Positions 23,520 through 35,062 of a stretch of DNA of 64,000 bases are shown here, piece by piece. Every line of letters starts with the position of its first letter. Position 1 is the first letter of the stretch. Origin of the DNA: Cristatella mucedo. Taxonomy: Eukaryota; Bryozoa; Phylactolaemata; Cristatellidae. A program made the translations under genes and the position numbers. Under the pieces are notes generated by a model, which saw nothing but the letters and a program-made list of their open reading frames with translations, was not told the origin of the DNA and made no database searches. The stretch is from positions 1,441,001 through 1,505,000 of the forward strand of contig WPIO01000034.1 of assembly GCA_009760855.2 (NCBI GenBank), read 5' to 3'.

Positions 23520-25080
23520 AAGCACGCCGGTGGTGTGCTCACGGTTGTGTGCCTGCCTGCACGTTGTCAAGCGTGCACAACAGAGTTGCTCAAGCAGCGA
23601 CCACCCAAGGAGGCCCATCGTTCAGCGAGATGACTGCTCATAACATGCAAATAGCCAGCAATAAACGTGCTCGAGAGACTCGTACCATCAAAGCAACTTA
23701 CTTAGACAGACGTTTAAAAAATAAAACTCTTTAGTGGGGACCGCTACTGCTCCAGTCTACCGCTGCTATCTTTGGTATCTTGTGTTTCACCAAGACTATG
23801 GGGGCTGGTTTGTGACCAACAGAAGACCAATGGAAGCTACGAGCAAACGATCAATCATAGGCAAGCGTCTTCTTGATCGCTTAGAAAGGAGTGGCCGACT
23901 ACGTTTCCGGCAAAATCGTAATGTATTCAGCGAGAGTGCCTGCCTGTATATGGCAGACTAAAAGCACTAGGAACCAGATGATGGTGGCAAGGCTGGTCAA
24001 GCCCATCTGCCAAGAAGTTTGAATCGACGAGAGAGCCTTTGACGAAGTCTGAATGTGCAGGGCCATTATGAAGCTCCCAGTGCTTGCTGGGGCAAATTGT
24101 TGTAAAGGCAGTGAAAAAGAAGGCTTTTTAACAAGCACACTTACAGTTAATTGTGGAGGTCAGTGTAGTTGAGGAGCTGACAATATGCCATCGGCTATGA
24201 TACAAGACTGCTTGCTCTGCTCAACCATTCTGTAGGTAAAGTTTATAAGGCATTCGAAGGCAGTAGGACAAAAGGCAAAATGGCCGTGTAAACTTGTGCA
24301 GTGGTGATTTGACAGATGACAAGCTAAGTAGCAGACCCTGCCAGAGGTGAAAACCCGAAACTTTAAGTGGATCAACCCATAAGCAAAAGATGATTAGGCC
24401 AATCAAACAGGGACATCATTAACAAATGAGATGGGAATGTAGCGTGTAGTCAATTTGCAAGAGATAGAACAATGAATGAACACTGTTAAAACTTCAAAAG
24501 GGTTAGTAGATAAACTAATAAGCAATGCAGATACGGCACATAAGCTGGAAGTATTTTGTGCTTCATACTAAGCCATGAACAATTATATCATGTAAAAATC
24601 AATCCCCATGAAATCAAACGTACCTGCACATATAGGGTTGTATGTGTATCTGCCAGTACTTCCAAAAAGTGATCCACAGATTAGACGATAACACTAAGTA
24701 ACTATGTTTTTACCAGGGTAGTAAGTGCTATTTGCTAATTACTCGTGCCTCAAAATGATAGAAAATGACCCCGATTCCTTACAAGCTTTCCTTTTGTGAC
24801 TACGACAGTGATTAGTTCAAAATTAGCACATTTCCAATTTAGAAAATGAACACATTTGCACTTTCCGGTTCACATCAAGACAGAAGAAAACATAAGTCAA
24901 AGTGAACATGTATTTATAATGAAGCCACTCAAAAAGAATAATCACCATTTACAAGTCAGTTGCTTTTTGTGATTTATGATTATACAGCGTATCATCTTAA
25001 ACAATCGGCCCCAAATGCATGCTATCGTTATGTTCATGCTAAAATATGGTCCCTAGTAGTGTCGTTCAATAAATACTGAT
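23520..25080. other. Intronic DNA with nothing recognised
   Basis: A minus-strand ORF at 23899-24138 has one hydrophobic stretch (T-I-I-W-F-L-V-L-L-V) but no splice sites or domain I recognise. 24.4-25.0 kb is AT-rich. Confidence 0.4.
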
Positions 25081-25358
25081 GTAAATAGTGGCCTGCAGTG
25101 GTGGCTCAACACCTTTTGGCCATCGAGCCACTGGCTCCCACTGGCATTTGTTGCTCTCCTGCAGAGAACTCGGACCACAGTGGCTCGTAGTGCCAGTGGT
25201 AGTTCCCACGACGGTCACTGCTAACCAAAGGCAGGCGCAGCATGGAGATGCAACTCACCAAAGCCACAAGGACTAAGTAGGTGTTATGCTGGAGAATGAG
25301 TCTACTATAGCACACTCGACACACGATCTCCGAAGTATTTGAGATTGCTTAGAGAGGC

Positions 25359-25359
<1 letters not shown>

Positions 25360-25454
<95 letters not shown>

Positions 25455-25492
25455 CATATATATATATATGTACACATACTCATATATTATAT
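25360..25492. repeat. (CA)n/(TA)n compound microsatellite
   Basis: About 85 bp of CA with one TGCA interruption, followed by ATATAC/ATAT. ORFs of threonine/histidine across it are artefacts. Confidence 0.97.
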
Positions 25493-25723
25493 GTATGCTA
25501 GGAAAGAAGCATGTCGACTGATTGGTCTCAATAGTATAGCATGGAGAATTTCAGCACACTCAAGCTCATAAACCAGGATTCACAACGACAGAGCAATGGC
25601 TATGAGGAAGAAGAGGTGGGTCTCAGCCACAGTACTAAATGTAATCAAGCCAGGATGTTACGGTCAGTCGGCAGAATCTTCCAGGCTTAAAAGCACAATA
25701 ACACGACTTGTGTTTAAATATAT

Positions 25724-26198
25724 ACATGCTATTTTCGCGAGTATAAGTCCGCCCAAGTATAAGTGCACCCTAAATTTATGGACACAATTTTTGAAAAATG
25801 TTTTTATTGAAAAATATTATTACTAAATATATGGCTAATTTTGTATTAATATAAGGTCGCTTTAATCATCACAGCAAGAAACTCGTCAGCAGTATCACTG
25901 CTTACAACTTCATAGTTTTCTGCAACATTGTCAATGTCTGAATCATCACATTCCTCATACATTGCATCATCTTCAGCTCCATCCAGCATATTTGAAATTC
26001 CTATCTTCTTGACTGACTCACAATGACTTCTGTTTTGATGCTCTCCCAAGCATGTAAAACCTATTCACAAACATTTTTGATACCGGCTCTTCTGATTCTT
26101 CCTGCTGGTCTCACATATTGACTTGCAGTGTATAAGTCGAAGGTTTATTTATAAAAAAATTGAAAATTAAGTGTGACTTATACTCGTAAAAATACGGT
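25724..26198 (-). mobile_element. Internally deleted pogo/Tigger-like DNA transposon
   Basis: The ends form imperfect terminal inverted repeats. The left end reads CTATTTTCGCGAGTATAAGTC; the complement of the right end reads GTATTTTTACGAGTATAAGTC. A TA dinucleotide flanks each side. The minus strand between them encodes K-K-I-G-I-S-N-M-L-D-G-A-E-D-D-A-M, followed by an acidic tail and stop. From memory this matches the C-terminal end of pogo/Tigger/TIGD transposases (C-G-I-S-x-A-x-D-G-x-E-D-D). The DDE catalytic core is missing. Confidence 0.7.
25849..26049 (-). pseudogene. C-terminal remnant of a pogo-type transposase
   Basis: About 67 residues. The G-I-S-N-M-L-D-G-A-E-D-D motif lies near residues 17-29, then a run of D, E and S, ending near one terminal inverted repeat. 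There is no catalytic domain. It is the relic of the parent element's gene inside the deletion derivative. Confidence 0.6.
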
Positions 26199-26751
26199 AA
26201 TGCTAGGAAGGAAGCATGTTAAGGTGCTATACGATGAGTTATTGCATTATTGTTATTGCTACTACTACTTTTTTTAATATTATATTGACACCAGCTAACT
26301 GCTGTCAAAAAATTTAGGAACCGTTTTTGTAAAGCAATAAGTTTAGCCTCTTGAGCCATCGAGGTTGGTGTAAAGTGGAGAAACTGATCATTGGTGACCA
26401 GGGGAGAAAACTCCTAACCTCTCCACAGTGAGGCGAGATGGCTTCAGAGAAATGAGACTTGCCAAGTCGATTCGGTGAGCCTGGCCTCAGAGGTTTGACC
26501 GAGGCCGAGTGACCTTATCCCCAGGAGCTGCACACTCAGTGGCTGGTGTGCACAGCTGGCTGGCAACCGGCAGTGGCTAGCTGCACTCTTCGGTTGCCAC
26601 ACAAGGCTAAGTGAAGCCCGGTGCACCTGGCGGCTCCGTTCGTTGAGAATTGCGAGTGGCTAGATCGGCCGCCATTGGAACCGGTTCTGCGACAGATTCG
26701 ATCGAGAGCTCGTTGTGGACAGGGTAGGAAAGCAGCATAACTATAATTGTA

Positions 26752-26930
26752 ATTACAATCTGATTTAACAACCTCTTTTATATAGCGACAGAAGAGCCCT
26801 TACGGCTATCACCACCGCTTGCAGTGGCGATGAAGAATCACCCCCCCCCCGTAGGATTCAAGCCCACGACCACGGGACCGAGGTCGTGAAAAGCAACCGC
26901 CTTACCGAGTGCGCCATCGCGGCTCACCGA
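26752..26930 (-). mobile_element. SINE-A copy
   Basis: On the minus strand it has the head GAGCCGCGATGGCGCACTCG, a B-box region GTGGGCTTGAATCC, the hairpin body (CGCCACTGCAAGCGGTGG) and the tail TATATAAAAGAGGTTGTT. A (C)10 run interrupts the body. Confidence 0.85.
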
Positions 26931-27214
26931 GCATGGTCCAATAATGGCAGCAGCCGATAGCACAATCTCTTGACAGCCAATGCAGTAGCATGCCCAACGA
27001 TACCGGATGTCCCGGATGTCTTGCAGTAGCATTGTTTCCACAAAATCCAGCATGAGAAGAGAGGCGAGATGTTCGCAATGTTTCTGGCATTACTGTTTTG
27101 CATTCCTTTCTGGATGTCACAACCTAATTGTAACTTGAGAAGTCACTAATCGGACAATGCAGTATTCAAATTCCTATTCCAAGGAAGCTCTATAATACAT
27201 CCGTTATTCGGATG

Positions 27215-27900
27215 TACACTATCGGCCATAAGTTTTGCCGTAGCCACCCCAAATATGGCCGTATGTTCGATTATTGCTGTAAGCAGTTTTCAAATCTACC
27301 CAGAGGGTCCACGCGAGTGAAACTGATACCAAACGACAGATAGTATTGCAGGCGAACCCACTTGCAATTGGTCCCACGATTCGACCGGTAATCTGATCAT
27401 ACTGTTTAAAGCTCACAGCCGATGCTGAACCTCGTCGCATAGATGTTCAATCGGGTTAAGGTCCTGGCTTAGACTCAGCCACTGCAAGCCAGTGAAATGA
27501 AAGGACCTGTCGAAAAATGGCAGCCAAAACCTGAGCAGTATTTTGTGGAACGTTGTCCTGTTGGCAAATGAAATTTAGTACCTAGCACATCGCAATATAT
27601 TTTATACAGCAGCGTTGTCCATGTTTCACAGGTAGTCTTATCAATTCGTATTGCCTTCAATGCAGTGTCAAGTAGGCCAGCACCACCAGCGGGTTAGCCT
27701 ACCAACACTATCACTGATCGGAACCTGAACTTCCCAGTATATTGTAAGGAGGTAAATGGCATATATAAGGCATATGCTTCCTCCCTTCTACGTCAGACGT
27801 ACGATTGACATTTGCAGCTGCCACAAATTTACGGAACTCACTTTCGTCGGTAAAGGATACTTACCTCCAAACTTCGGTCGACCAAAGGCCGTGCTCACAC
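27215..27900 (-). mobile_element. Degenerate Tc1-like transposon
   Basis: On the minus strand it reads, in order and with frameshifts, F-T-D-E-S-E-F (near 27.86 kb), F-Q-Q-D-N-V-P-Q-N-T-A (near 27.56 kb) and S-Q-D-L-N-P-I-E-H-L-C-D-E-V-Q-H-R-L (near 27.46 kb). These are the second D, the D-N-x-P motif and the third acidic residue of Tc1 transposases. The low-coordinate end, TACACTATCGGCCATAAGTT at 27215, looks like a Tc1 terminal repeat. No matching right end was found, so it is 5' truncated and inactive. Confidence 0.82.
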
Positions 27901-28550
27901 GCTCACTCTAGGCTAGCTAGTCTATTTGAAGGTATATTCTTTGAAGGCTTTCGTCAGTAGCTCAGCTTTTTATTTTTGCTTTTTAAGGCCGTAATCGTGC
28001 TCGTGCTCGTCGAGCGTACGTCTCCATCGAGCCGTACCCATCGAGCGAGCTGAGGATTGTGCCGGCGCTAAGCTCGAGCGCTTTGGCATAGACTGGAGCT
28101 GGTGCAAAACGAGCCGTCATGCGCTTCATTCTCACGAGCCAATCATTCCTCCTCAAAGAAGTTCGAGGGCCTCAAGATGAAGGACAGCTATTTATCGTCC
28201 CAAGGACAGAAATTTTCCAAATGCTATCTTACTGAACAGCTTTCTCAATAATCCCCTGCTTTCGCCTGGTCTCCACTTGCTAAATTCTTTTTAGACGGTA
28301 TGACCGGAGCTGGCCCTTCACCAAATCCTGGCTTAGCCACGACTGCTAGTACTGCACGCACGCACCTATACCGGCTGCCGTCTGTAGCCAAGGTCACAGA
28401 GTGTCTGTCCAATTTCTCCAATGTGCTGGTTCGTCAAAAAAAAGAACACGGCACGCATTTTCTCAGTCGAGTACGTCTGGAAATGTAACTCAAAAGATGT
28501 CGGCTATATTTGCCGGACAAAAATACAGGTAATATACATTTATAGATATA
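27900..28550. other. Intronic DNA with CpG-bearing short repeats
   Basis: 27990-28080 contains several CTCGTCGAGCG/CATCGAGC motifs in both orientations. No gene recognised. Confidence 0.35.
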
Positions 28551-28690
28551 AATAATTTATGTAATGCCCTAAGAGAACCTAATCGCTGTTCAGGTACTTA
28601 CGTATGCTGCCGGGCTCGAGCCCATGACCTTGGCTATCCAAAACATTTACAATGAACTTGGTCGGGGTGAGCACCTTAAAGAACAATCCA
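28550..28690 (-). mobile_element. SINE-B copy
   Basis: The complement of the SINE-B tail (CCCTAAGAGAACCTAATCGC) is followed by a B-box region GGGCTCGAGCCCATGACC and the head GGTCGGGGTGAGCACCTTAA, with a short insertion in the middle. Confidence 0.75.
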
Positions 28691-29003
28691 GCACGGCGCA
28701 TTACTAGCAGATCATTTTAGCATAAATATCATGCAGCATGACTGTCTGTGAGTGGAGTAATACACCCAGCCCAATGTCCGAAATCAGAAACCACAACTCG
28801 CCATCGGTAGCATAGGTATCCGATTGCTAAGGGGGAGTTAACAAAGAAGCGAATTTACTCGCGAATTTAGGGCTTGCGAATGATCTTGGTCAGATGATCA
28901 AGAAAAAGTTTCTACAAATAATCTCTTCGAATTTGAGCTCCGTTGGCACACCACCTGAAAAGATTTTGAGCCCCCTCAAGGCACGATGTCTTCCGTAGCC
29001 AGT

Positions 29004-29165
29004 GAACCGTGATAGCCCAGGGGGTGAGGGGCTCGCCCTTTAAGACCGATGTCTAAGGGTTTGAATCCTGCAGTTAGACGATCCTTTTCTGTCAACTACA
29101 AGCAGTGGTGATTGCCGATAACGCTCTTCTGCCTCTATACAAATGAGGCTGTTAAATCAGCAAAG
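29004..29165 (+). mobile_element. SINE-A copy (diverged)
   Basis: Head AACCGTGATAGCCCAGGGGG, B-box region GGGTTTGAATCCTGCAG, body GCAGTGGTGATTGCC, tail CTATACAAATGAGGCTGTTA. Confidence 0.78.
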
Positions 29166-29397
29166 AATTTTTCCGTAACCAGTGAAGTTGCTAGCGGTGC
29201 TCTGCCGCTAAAGAGTAGGCGTGCTCTGGACGTGGCAGGGGCACCGTCACATGGAGGGCTGAGAGGACCCAAGTTAATTGTGGCGGATGCAGCTTTCTAG
29301 TTAAAACCTCGGCAGAAGTATAGCGCTAGAGAGCCCCTGCTTTAAAAAGAGAAAATATAATTCACTTGTGGCACACTAAGATAACTATATCTCCCTG

Positions 29398-29540
29398 GTT
29401 TGGCCCCCGTAGTTAAGTTGCTCGTCTTTAGCGATCAAAGTCAAGGTGAATGCATTCGATGACCGAGGTCGTGGAATATGTAAAGCGACTGGATAGAGAT
29501 TAAGCTCTGTTAAGGTGCTATACAATCGAATAATGTTTTT
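29398..29540 (+). mobile_element. SINE-B copy (degenerate)
   Basis: The tail AAGCGACTGGATAGAGATTA and the following AGCTCTGTTAAGGTGCTATA are clear. The tRNA-like head is eroded. Confidence 0.6.
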
Positions 29541-29560
29541 TTTATCTATATCCAGGCGTT

Positions 29561-29606
29561 TTTTACAAATGGACCTTGCCGTAAAAGGCAAGGTCCATTT
29601 GTAAAA
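29561..29606. other. Perfect 20-bp inverted repeat (hairpin)
   Basis: The arm TTTTACAAATGGACCTTGCC is followed by the loop GTAAAA and the exact reverse complement of the arm. The pairing can extend by about one more base pair outside. There is no surrounding coding sequence. Confidence 0.9.
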
Positions 29607-29609
29607 AGC

Positions 29610-30780
29610 TACTTACCCCTGATTCAAATCAGGACTTTCCTTCGCCTGCTCAGCATCCGGCCGACTGGTTGAAGGCAGTTTACCCGGCTGTTTTGCTAGG
29701 GAACAGCGGCAGCAGTATTTTTTTGAGGAGAAACAGCCAGAATGTAAATAAATGTATGCACACTCTTCGAATATTACAGTGTTGACACCGTTGCATCGTG
29801 CCGATGGTCAGGGTCACTTTATGAGTAAGGAGAAGCAGAGAGGGATTGTGCACGGTCTGTAGAGTAAAGTAAAATGTAAAGGTCACGGTTGATTTGATAG
29901 CAGAATTTTTTTTTACAGCAGTGGCAGATCCTTAGCGGCGTTCACCCAGCCACGGTTTCGGTGGACAATACAGGACAGCCTGCCACGTGACTAGAGCCCA
30001 CGACCTCACGAAGTGCGAGCACAGCACCCCTAAACTCGTACGCAGCGGCCAGGGCTCACTGAGAAAGTACGGCTGAACCGGCTGAGCACAAAGAAGTCAC
30101 GAGCAGACAACCGTAACAGAGGAACTGCAGCCAGAGAAGGAGGGAGGGACAGCTCTGCAGGAGCTACTGTAGAAGCAGCTGCAGCAGTCGACCGCTCCCC
30201 TGGCCCCTAAGCTAAGATCAGTCTGCATTAAGAAGGTGGCATGTGTCACCACTGTCACCCAAACATGTCACCAGCAGCATTAGCTCCCGAGCGACAGCCG
30301 AGAGGTGTGATAAGCTGGGAAAAAGAAGCAGAAGAATGACGAATTGACGGACAGCAACTCGGGGTTGCTTCTAGCTAAGCTCAGAGACCGAGCTGCACTG
30401 CAGAAGGTGCCGCACAGACAATTCCTAAGCAGCCTTTGCACAATGCACTGACAGATGATTTAATTCTAGAGGCCTGTTCCCAAAGGCAAGTTTAGGCAGC
30501 AGGTACGAGCAATCTCAGCAACAATGAAGCCATGTCTGACATGCAAGGCAGCACTAATCAGAATTTTACCGTGTGGGTAGGACCTCAATGGTTAGCTGAT
30601 GTAACAGCCTCGCTTGTACAGAGGCAGAACAGTCTTAATGACTATCACAGCTTGCAGTAGGCAATTACGGATAGCCATGACTTGAACCCAACACCTGGGT
30701 AGAGAAGAGCAAGTGCATTGCCCTGGGCTAAAACCCAGAGGCAAAAAAAGTTCACCGATTTAACAGCCTTACATATATAC
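29610..30780. other. Intronic DNA with nothing recognised
   Basis: A mixed-composition stretch between the hairpin and the TA/TG microsatellite. No exon or repeat family seen. Confidence 0.4.
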
Positions 30781-30782
30781 TT

Positions 30783-30911
<129 letters not shown>

Positions 30912-31694
30912 GGAGAGAGTTTCGCTGGAAACATGATTTCTTCCGTCTGAAACGCAGGTCAAAACCCACTAGCCGGCTGGTACTGCTGAGGTATCGGAGG
31001 CAATAGAGGCAATTTACAGATCCACCGCAAGAAAAACAGTTTGGGCTAGTACCAGGTGATAAGATTCAGAGTAACAGATGCCCGGACTGTTTTGTACGAT
31101 AATTCGGAAACCTACTCATTTTAGCAGAGTACAAGTATCTAGCAATTTTCAGATGCCCGAAGCTAGTACTTGCCACAGAAGCTTTGAATTACACAACTCG
31201 TCTTTGTGTGTGCATCCTAACCTGGGCAACAAGGAGTGTGACTTCGTGAAGCAGCGTCAAACAAGAAAGTAGGCATATTCTACCATTTTCTTAGAATTAG
31301 TCGAGTACAGTGGTACCTTGGCCTATGAGTTCAATTCATTCTGCGTCTGAGCTCGTAAATCAAATTGCTCAATCAGTTTCCCCATTGAAATGAATTGAAA
31401 CGCTATTAATCCATGGCGGACCCACAGAAAACACCGCAATTTTTTGTCACGAGTTTTCAAATTAAAAAATGTACTGCAATTAAAGATCGCTCTGCTTGGG
31501 AGTCGCCGGGACATGGCAACGCAGAGGCAACGCATGGCAACGCTTCGGTGTCGCTTTGCTACGAGCAAGCAGCGGCTGCTGCTCGAGAAAGCAGCGTGCA
31601 GCAGCAGCCGCTGCCGCGGCGACCGTGTGCAGGCGAGTGTACAGACAGCCAACACGTAGCCGACAGCACAGTTTGTCAAAAAAATATCTTTAAT

Positions 31695-31830
31695 TTGTAT
31701 GGATCCCTCGAGAGAGAACTCGATCTGTATCCAGGAGCTTCATATTTGCCACCGGGCTCGAGCCCACGATATCGGCCTGACCTTGGTCACCGGGGTGAGC
31801 AGCTGAACGAACCGCTGGGCCAAACCAGCT
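31695..31830 (-). mobile_element. SINE-B copy
   Basis: The complement reads the head GGCCCAGCGGTTCGTTCAGC, the B-box region GTGGGCTCGAGCCC, and a tail matching AGATCGAGTTCTCTCTCGAG. It lies inside a long fortuitous plus-strand ORF. Confidence 0.75.
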
Positions 31831-32534
31831 CGTTTATGGCTGGACTTCCACGCGCCATTCGTTATCAGTTACGCGATTTTCATATGATAGTAAAATGCCT
31901 AAGTAAAGTACAGCACGTACTTAGCCGTTCCCTACCGTGTTCAGATTCAGCACCGGAGTCTGGCGATTTCGTGCTTGCTTCCAAACACCACGATGGCTCG
32001 CTCAAGTCTGCCTGGGCGAGGACCGCCAGGCCTGAGCTTGACGTCGCACTCGGGTCGTCGGGCAGCATCTTGCAGCAGAACGTCGTTCGCTGCCCTACTT
32101 TTATTGGCCTGACTGCACGCGGTTCCTTCCTACACCTACCCTCGTCTCTTTCGTCGCTGACACACCCGCTCAAAGCAATTCCGTTGCAACCGGTAAAAGC
32201 GAACGCTGCTGTGGGTTCGTGGGATGCTGGGCGGATGTTGCAGCGTGGTTCACTGCGACGTTCGCTGTGGCAACTAGCGGTGGCGTATCTGAAGCTGGCT
32301 CGTAACCTGAATTTTAGCTCTCAATTCAAAGCAAAAATCGGCCGAGAGACAGTGTTGGCGACATTCCGAGCGCCAAGCTGAAGACGACCCCTACAACAGC
32401 TCGTATCTCGAAAATCTCGATAAGTTGGGACACTCGTATATCAATTTACCACCGTAATTTCTTTCGCATTACATTTATCGCATTCTAATTAAGTCATAAA
32501 AAGTGCATACAATACGTGCCCCCATTGTCTAGAG

Positions 32535-32721
32535 CAGCGGATCTCGACCTGTGGGTCGCGACCCCATTGGGGGTCGAACAACCCTTTCGCAGGGGTCACC
32601 TAAAACCATCGGCAAACACGCATTTCCACATTTTTCCCACAATAATTTTATGGTTGGGGGTCGCCACAGCATGAGGCACCATATTGAAGGGTCTCTTCAT
32701 TAGAAAAGTTAAGAACCACTG
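32535..32721. mobile_element. SPIN-like hAT MITE with intact ends and 8-bp target duplication
   Basis: A 187-bp element is flanked on both sides by the identical octamer GTCTAGAG (32527-32534 and 32722-32729), the signature of hAT insertion. The ends are CAGCGGATCTCGACCTG and, on the other strand, CAGTGGTTCTTAACTTTTC. Inside are GGGTCGCGACCCC and TTTTATGGTTGGGGGTCGCC. The two halves resemble, from memory, the two ends of the SPIN family of hAT transposons (CAGTGGTTCTCAACC ends, CGACCCC blocks, CCCCAACCATAAAATTAT). There is no coding sequence, so it would have been moved in trans. Confidence 0.85.
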
Positions 32722-32729
32722 GTCTAGAG

Positions 32730-33620
32730 CTTCGATAACGTTGCCAGGCGATAAGCATTAGTAAAGCCCATCCACAAGTGACATCCTTAGGACAAGGTTT
32801 CAAAAACACAAAATGAGCCGGCCACCTCATTTTGGTTGTAGAAAGGTGGCCACTCTAAGGTTACGATTTGAAAAGATTGCCGAAGCAAAGCAAACGTATT
32901 TATAGCGATTTCTAGCAAACATACATACAAAATATTGCGAGCAAGTTTGAATAGCTAAATGATGGTAGCACGTACTCGCAGTAGGCAAAACTAAAGCAGA
33001 TAGATAGCTCTAAGAAGCATTTTAAATTGGTCAACACCTTGGCAGTGTCCGACTAAATCAGTGGGCAAGAACCGTGGTTGAATTCTGTTTCCGACAGAAG
33101 CAAATCATGAATGAATGGACAACGGATCAATTACAAGCAACTGACGGACAAAGTCAGCAGTGGCCAGGCCAGCACGAACATTCGCATATTAAGCTCGAGC
33201 AGCAGCAGGCGAGAAATAAGGCTGCAGGTGGCCAAGGACCAAACCGCAGAGCTATGCCGACTCATGACTGAGTTCCAGACTTCCAACTCGATGTGCTCAG
33301 TCAGTTGACATTGTTAGGAGGTTACTTGATCGCCCTCAATTAGATATGCCGCATTCTCACTTGGTTAGGAACTGTTGCTAGCTACAAGTTCAGTGCCAGC
33401 AGTGTGTGTAAAGAGGGTTATGCATCTAGGATTTATGTGAGCCGCGATGACACACATTCTTGTGGCCTTGATCCACACCGCAATCGCCTAGCCCAGTTTC
33501 AGACTGCGTCTCCGATTGAGACTGTTGAGCAGGGGGAATCGCTATCTTTTGGTTAACGATGCCATCAAGGCGGCTGTTGCCAGGCACAACCAGTCGACGA
33601 ATTTCAATACTCTGTGGGAT
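32730..33620. other. Intronic DNA with nothing recognised
   Basis: No exon or repeat family identified between the SPIN-like element and the next SINE-A copy. Confidence 0.4.
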
Positions 33621-33621
33621 G

Positions 33622-33792
33622 ACATCGTAATGGCATACTAGGTAAGACGGTTGCTTTTCACGATCTCGGTCCCGATGTTGTGGGTTCGAATCTTGCAGTG
33701 GGCAATCCTTTATTGCCACTGCAAGCGGTGGTGATAGCTATGAAGGCTCTTCTGTTGCTATACAAAAGAGGCTGTTAAATCAGCTAGTTTTA
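33622..33792 (+). mobile_element. SINE-A copy
   Basis: Head GCATACTAGGTAAGACGGTT, B-box region GTGGGTTCGAATCTTGC, hairpin body CACTGCAAGCGGTGGTGATA, tail TATACAAAAGAGGCTGTTAA. Confidence 0.88.
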
Positions 33793-33913
33793 TTTATTTA
33801 AGGTTTTAATGCTAAGCAAAGTCATTAGCAATATAGGATAAGTTAAATACTTTCTGAGAGCTCGTTAGTATAACACACACGCACGGCCGCACGCACACAC
33901 ACATATATAGTAA

Positions 33914-33914
<1 letters not shown>

Positions 33915-33982
<68 letters not shown>
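33915..33982. repeat. (TA)n microsatellite
   Basis: About 66 bp of pure TA, preceded by a short CA tract at 33877-33902. Confidence 0.97.
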
Positions 33983-33983
<1 letters not shown>

Positions 33984-34121
33984 TAATTAAAGTGATAATC
34001 ATCACGTCGCAAGATGGCAAGATGGTAAACTTCCGTCAAAAGGCAAGATGACTCAGTGGTGTCTTCCGTGACAGAACCACTATGACTCACTGAAGCAAGT
34101 CCACAGGAAGTAAGCTGCACA

Positions 34122-34124
<3 letters not shown>

Positions 34125-34205
<81 letters not shown>

Positions 34206-34232
34206 CACACACATACACACACACATACACAC

Positions 34233-34310
<78 letters not shown>
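34125..34310. repeat. (CA)n/(TA)n compound microsatellite
   Basis: About 110 bp of CA with a few ACAT and AAAC interruptions, then about 75 bp of TA. It lies about 300 bp downstream of the exon at 34625-34861. Confidence 0.97.
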
Positions 34311-34314
<4 letters not shown>

Positions 34315-34624
34315 GCAGTACACTTGTCATTACAGGGTAGCTGAAACAGTAAGTCATTCTTCTACTTAAATGTGCAAATGCAAAAAGACCCTGGTGAGTT
34401 GCATAAATCCGGAACAAGCGGCAAAAGCATTAAATATAAATAAAAAATTCAGTTTCTAGCTTTACAAGATGTCTAGATAATTTAGGACTGAGCTTGCTGA
34501 GGGTGTCTCTCTCGATCATCGGCATGGGCAGCTATTCACTGGAGGATCCGATAAACGGCATACATCCACCCATGCCTATCTCTCTGCCCATGCCTATCCC
34601 TTATCTCTCTGCCCAACGACCTAC

Positions 34625-34861
34625 CTGGCACAGGAATCCCATTGAACTGGACGGTGATAAAATGATCTTGGCAGTCGTTAGGAATGAAGGACACCTCGTA
34701 TCGTTGGTTGCCGAGGTCGCGAATGCTGTGTGGCAGATTGGTTCCAAATGGACCCACGCTTAGGTCGACTGCTCCACTGCCAGCCTGCGAGGCGTCCACT
34801 GCAACAGCATGCATTGGGTTAGCGAAAGGCTCCTCAGAGGCGGCAGCACCAGAGCTGGCTG
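34625..34861 (-). CDS. Exon: filamin repeat 1
   Basis: This 237-nt exon encodes most of an Ig-like filamin repeat. It contains A-V-D-A-S-Q-A-G-S-G-A-V-D-L-S-V (strands A-C; family pattern V-D-x-x-x-A-G-x-G-x-L-x-V). Then come R-D-L-G-N-Q-R-Y-E-V-S-F-I-P (pattern D-x-x-x-G-x-Y-x-V-x-Y-x-P) and F-I-T-V-Q-F-N-G-I-P-V-P-G. The acceptor is TTCTTTCTGCAG|CA and the donor CCAG|GTAGGT. Both ends are phase 1. The terminal glycine codon is completed by the exon at 23510, giving I-P-V-P-G-S-P-F, the hallmark end of a filamin repeat. The first residues (S-S-G-A-A-A-S-E-E-P-F) are alanine-rich and replace the usual G-P-G-L start. Confidence 0.92.
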
Positions 34862-34914
34862 CTGCAGAAAGAACATGCACAGGTCAAGGTCGGCCAAGTA
34901 TGACAGCTCAGAGA

Positions 34915-35062
34915 ACTGAGCTGCCACTTCCACGATGTGTCCAGGTCGTGGGTTTGATCCCTTCAGTGGGCAATCCTGCACTGCCCACCGCAAACTGGCA
35001 ACGGTAGCCGGTGAGACTCTTCTGTCTCTACACATATAAATGATTCTGTTGAATCATCTAAC
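34915..35062 (+). mobile_element. SINE-A copy (diverged)
   Basis: B-box region GTGGGTTTGATCCCTTCAG, body GGGCAATCCTGCACTGCC, tail AAATGATTCTGTTGAATCAT. It sits just upstream of the repeat-1 exon. Confidence 0.7.

Noticed and set aside
23899-24138. Minus-strand ORF with a hydrophobic stretch, as a membrane-protein exon
   Set aside because: No consistent splice sites, no homology recognised, and the filamin exon chain needs nothing at this position.
31413-32381. Longest non-repeat plus-strand ORF (322 codons)
   Set aside because: It runs through a SINE-B copy in antisense (31695-31830) and shows no domain. The composition-driven open frame is shared with an antisense frame. No splice sites or conserved motif support it.
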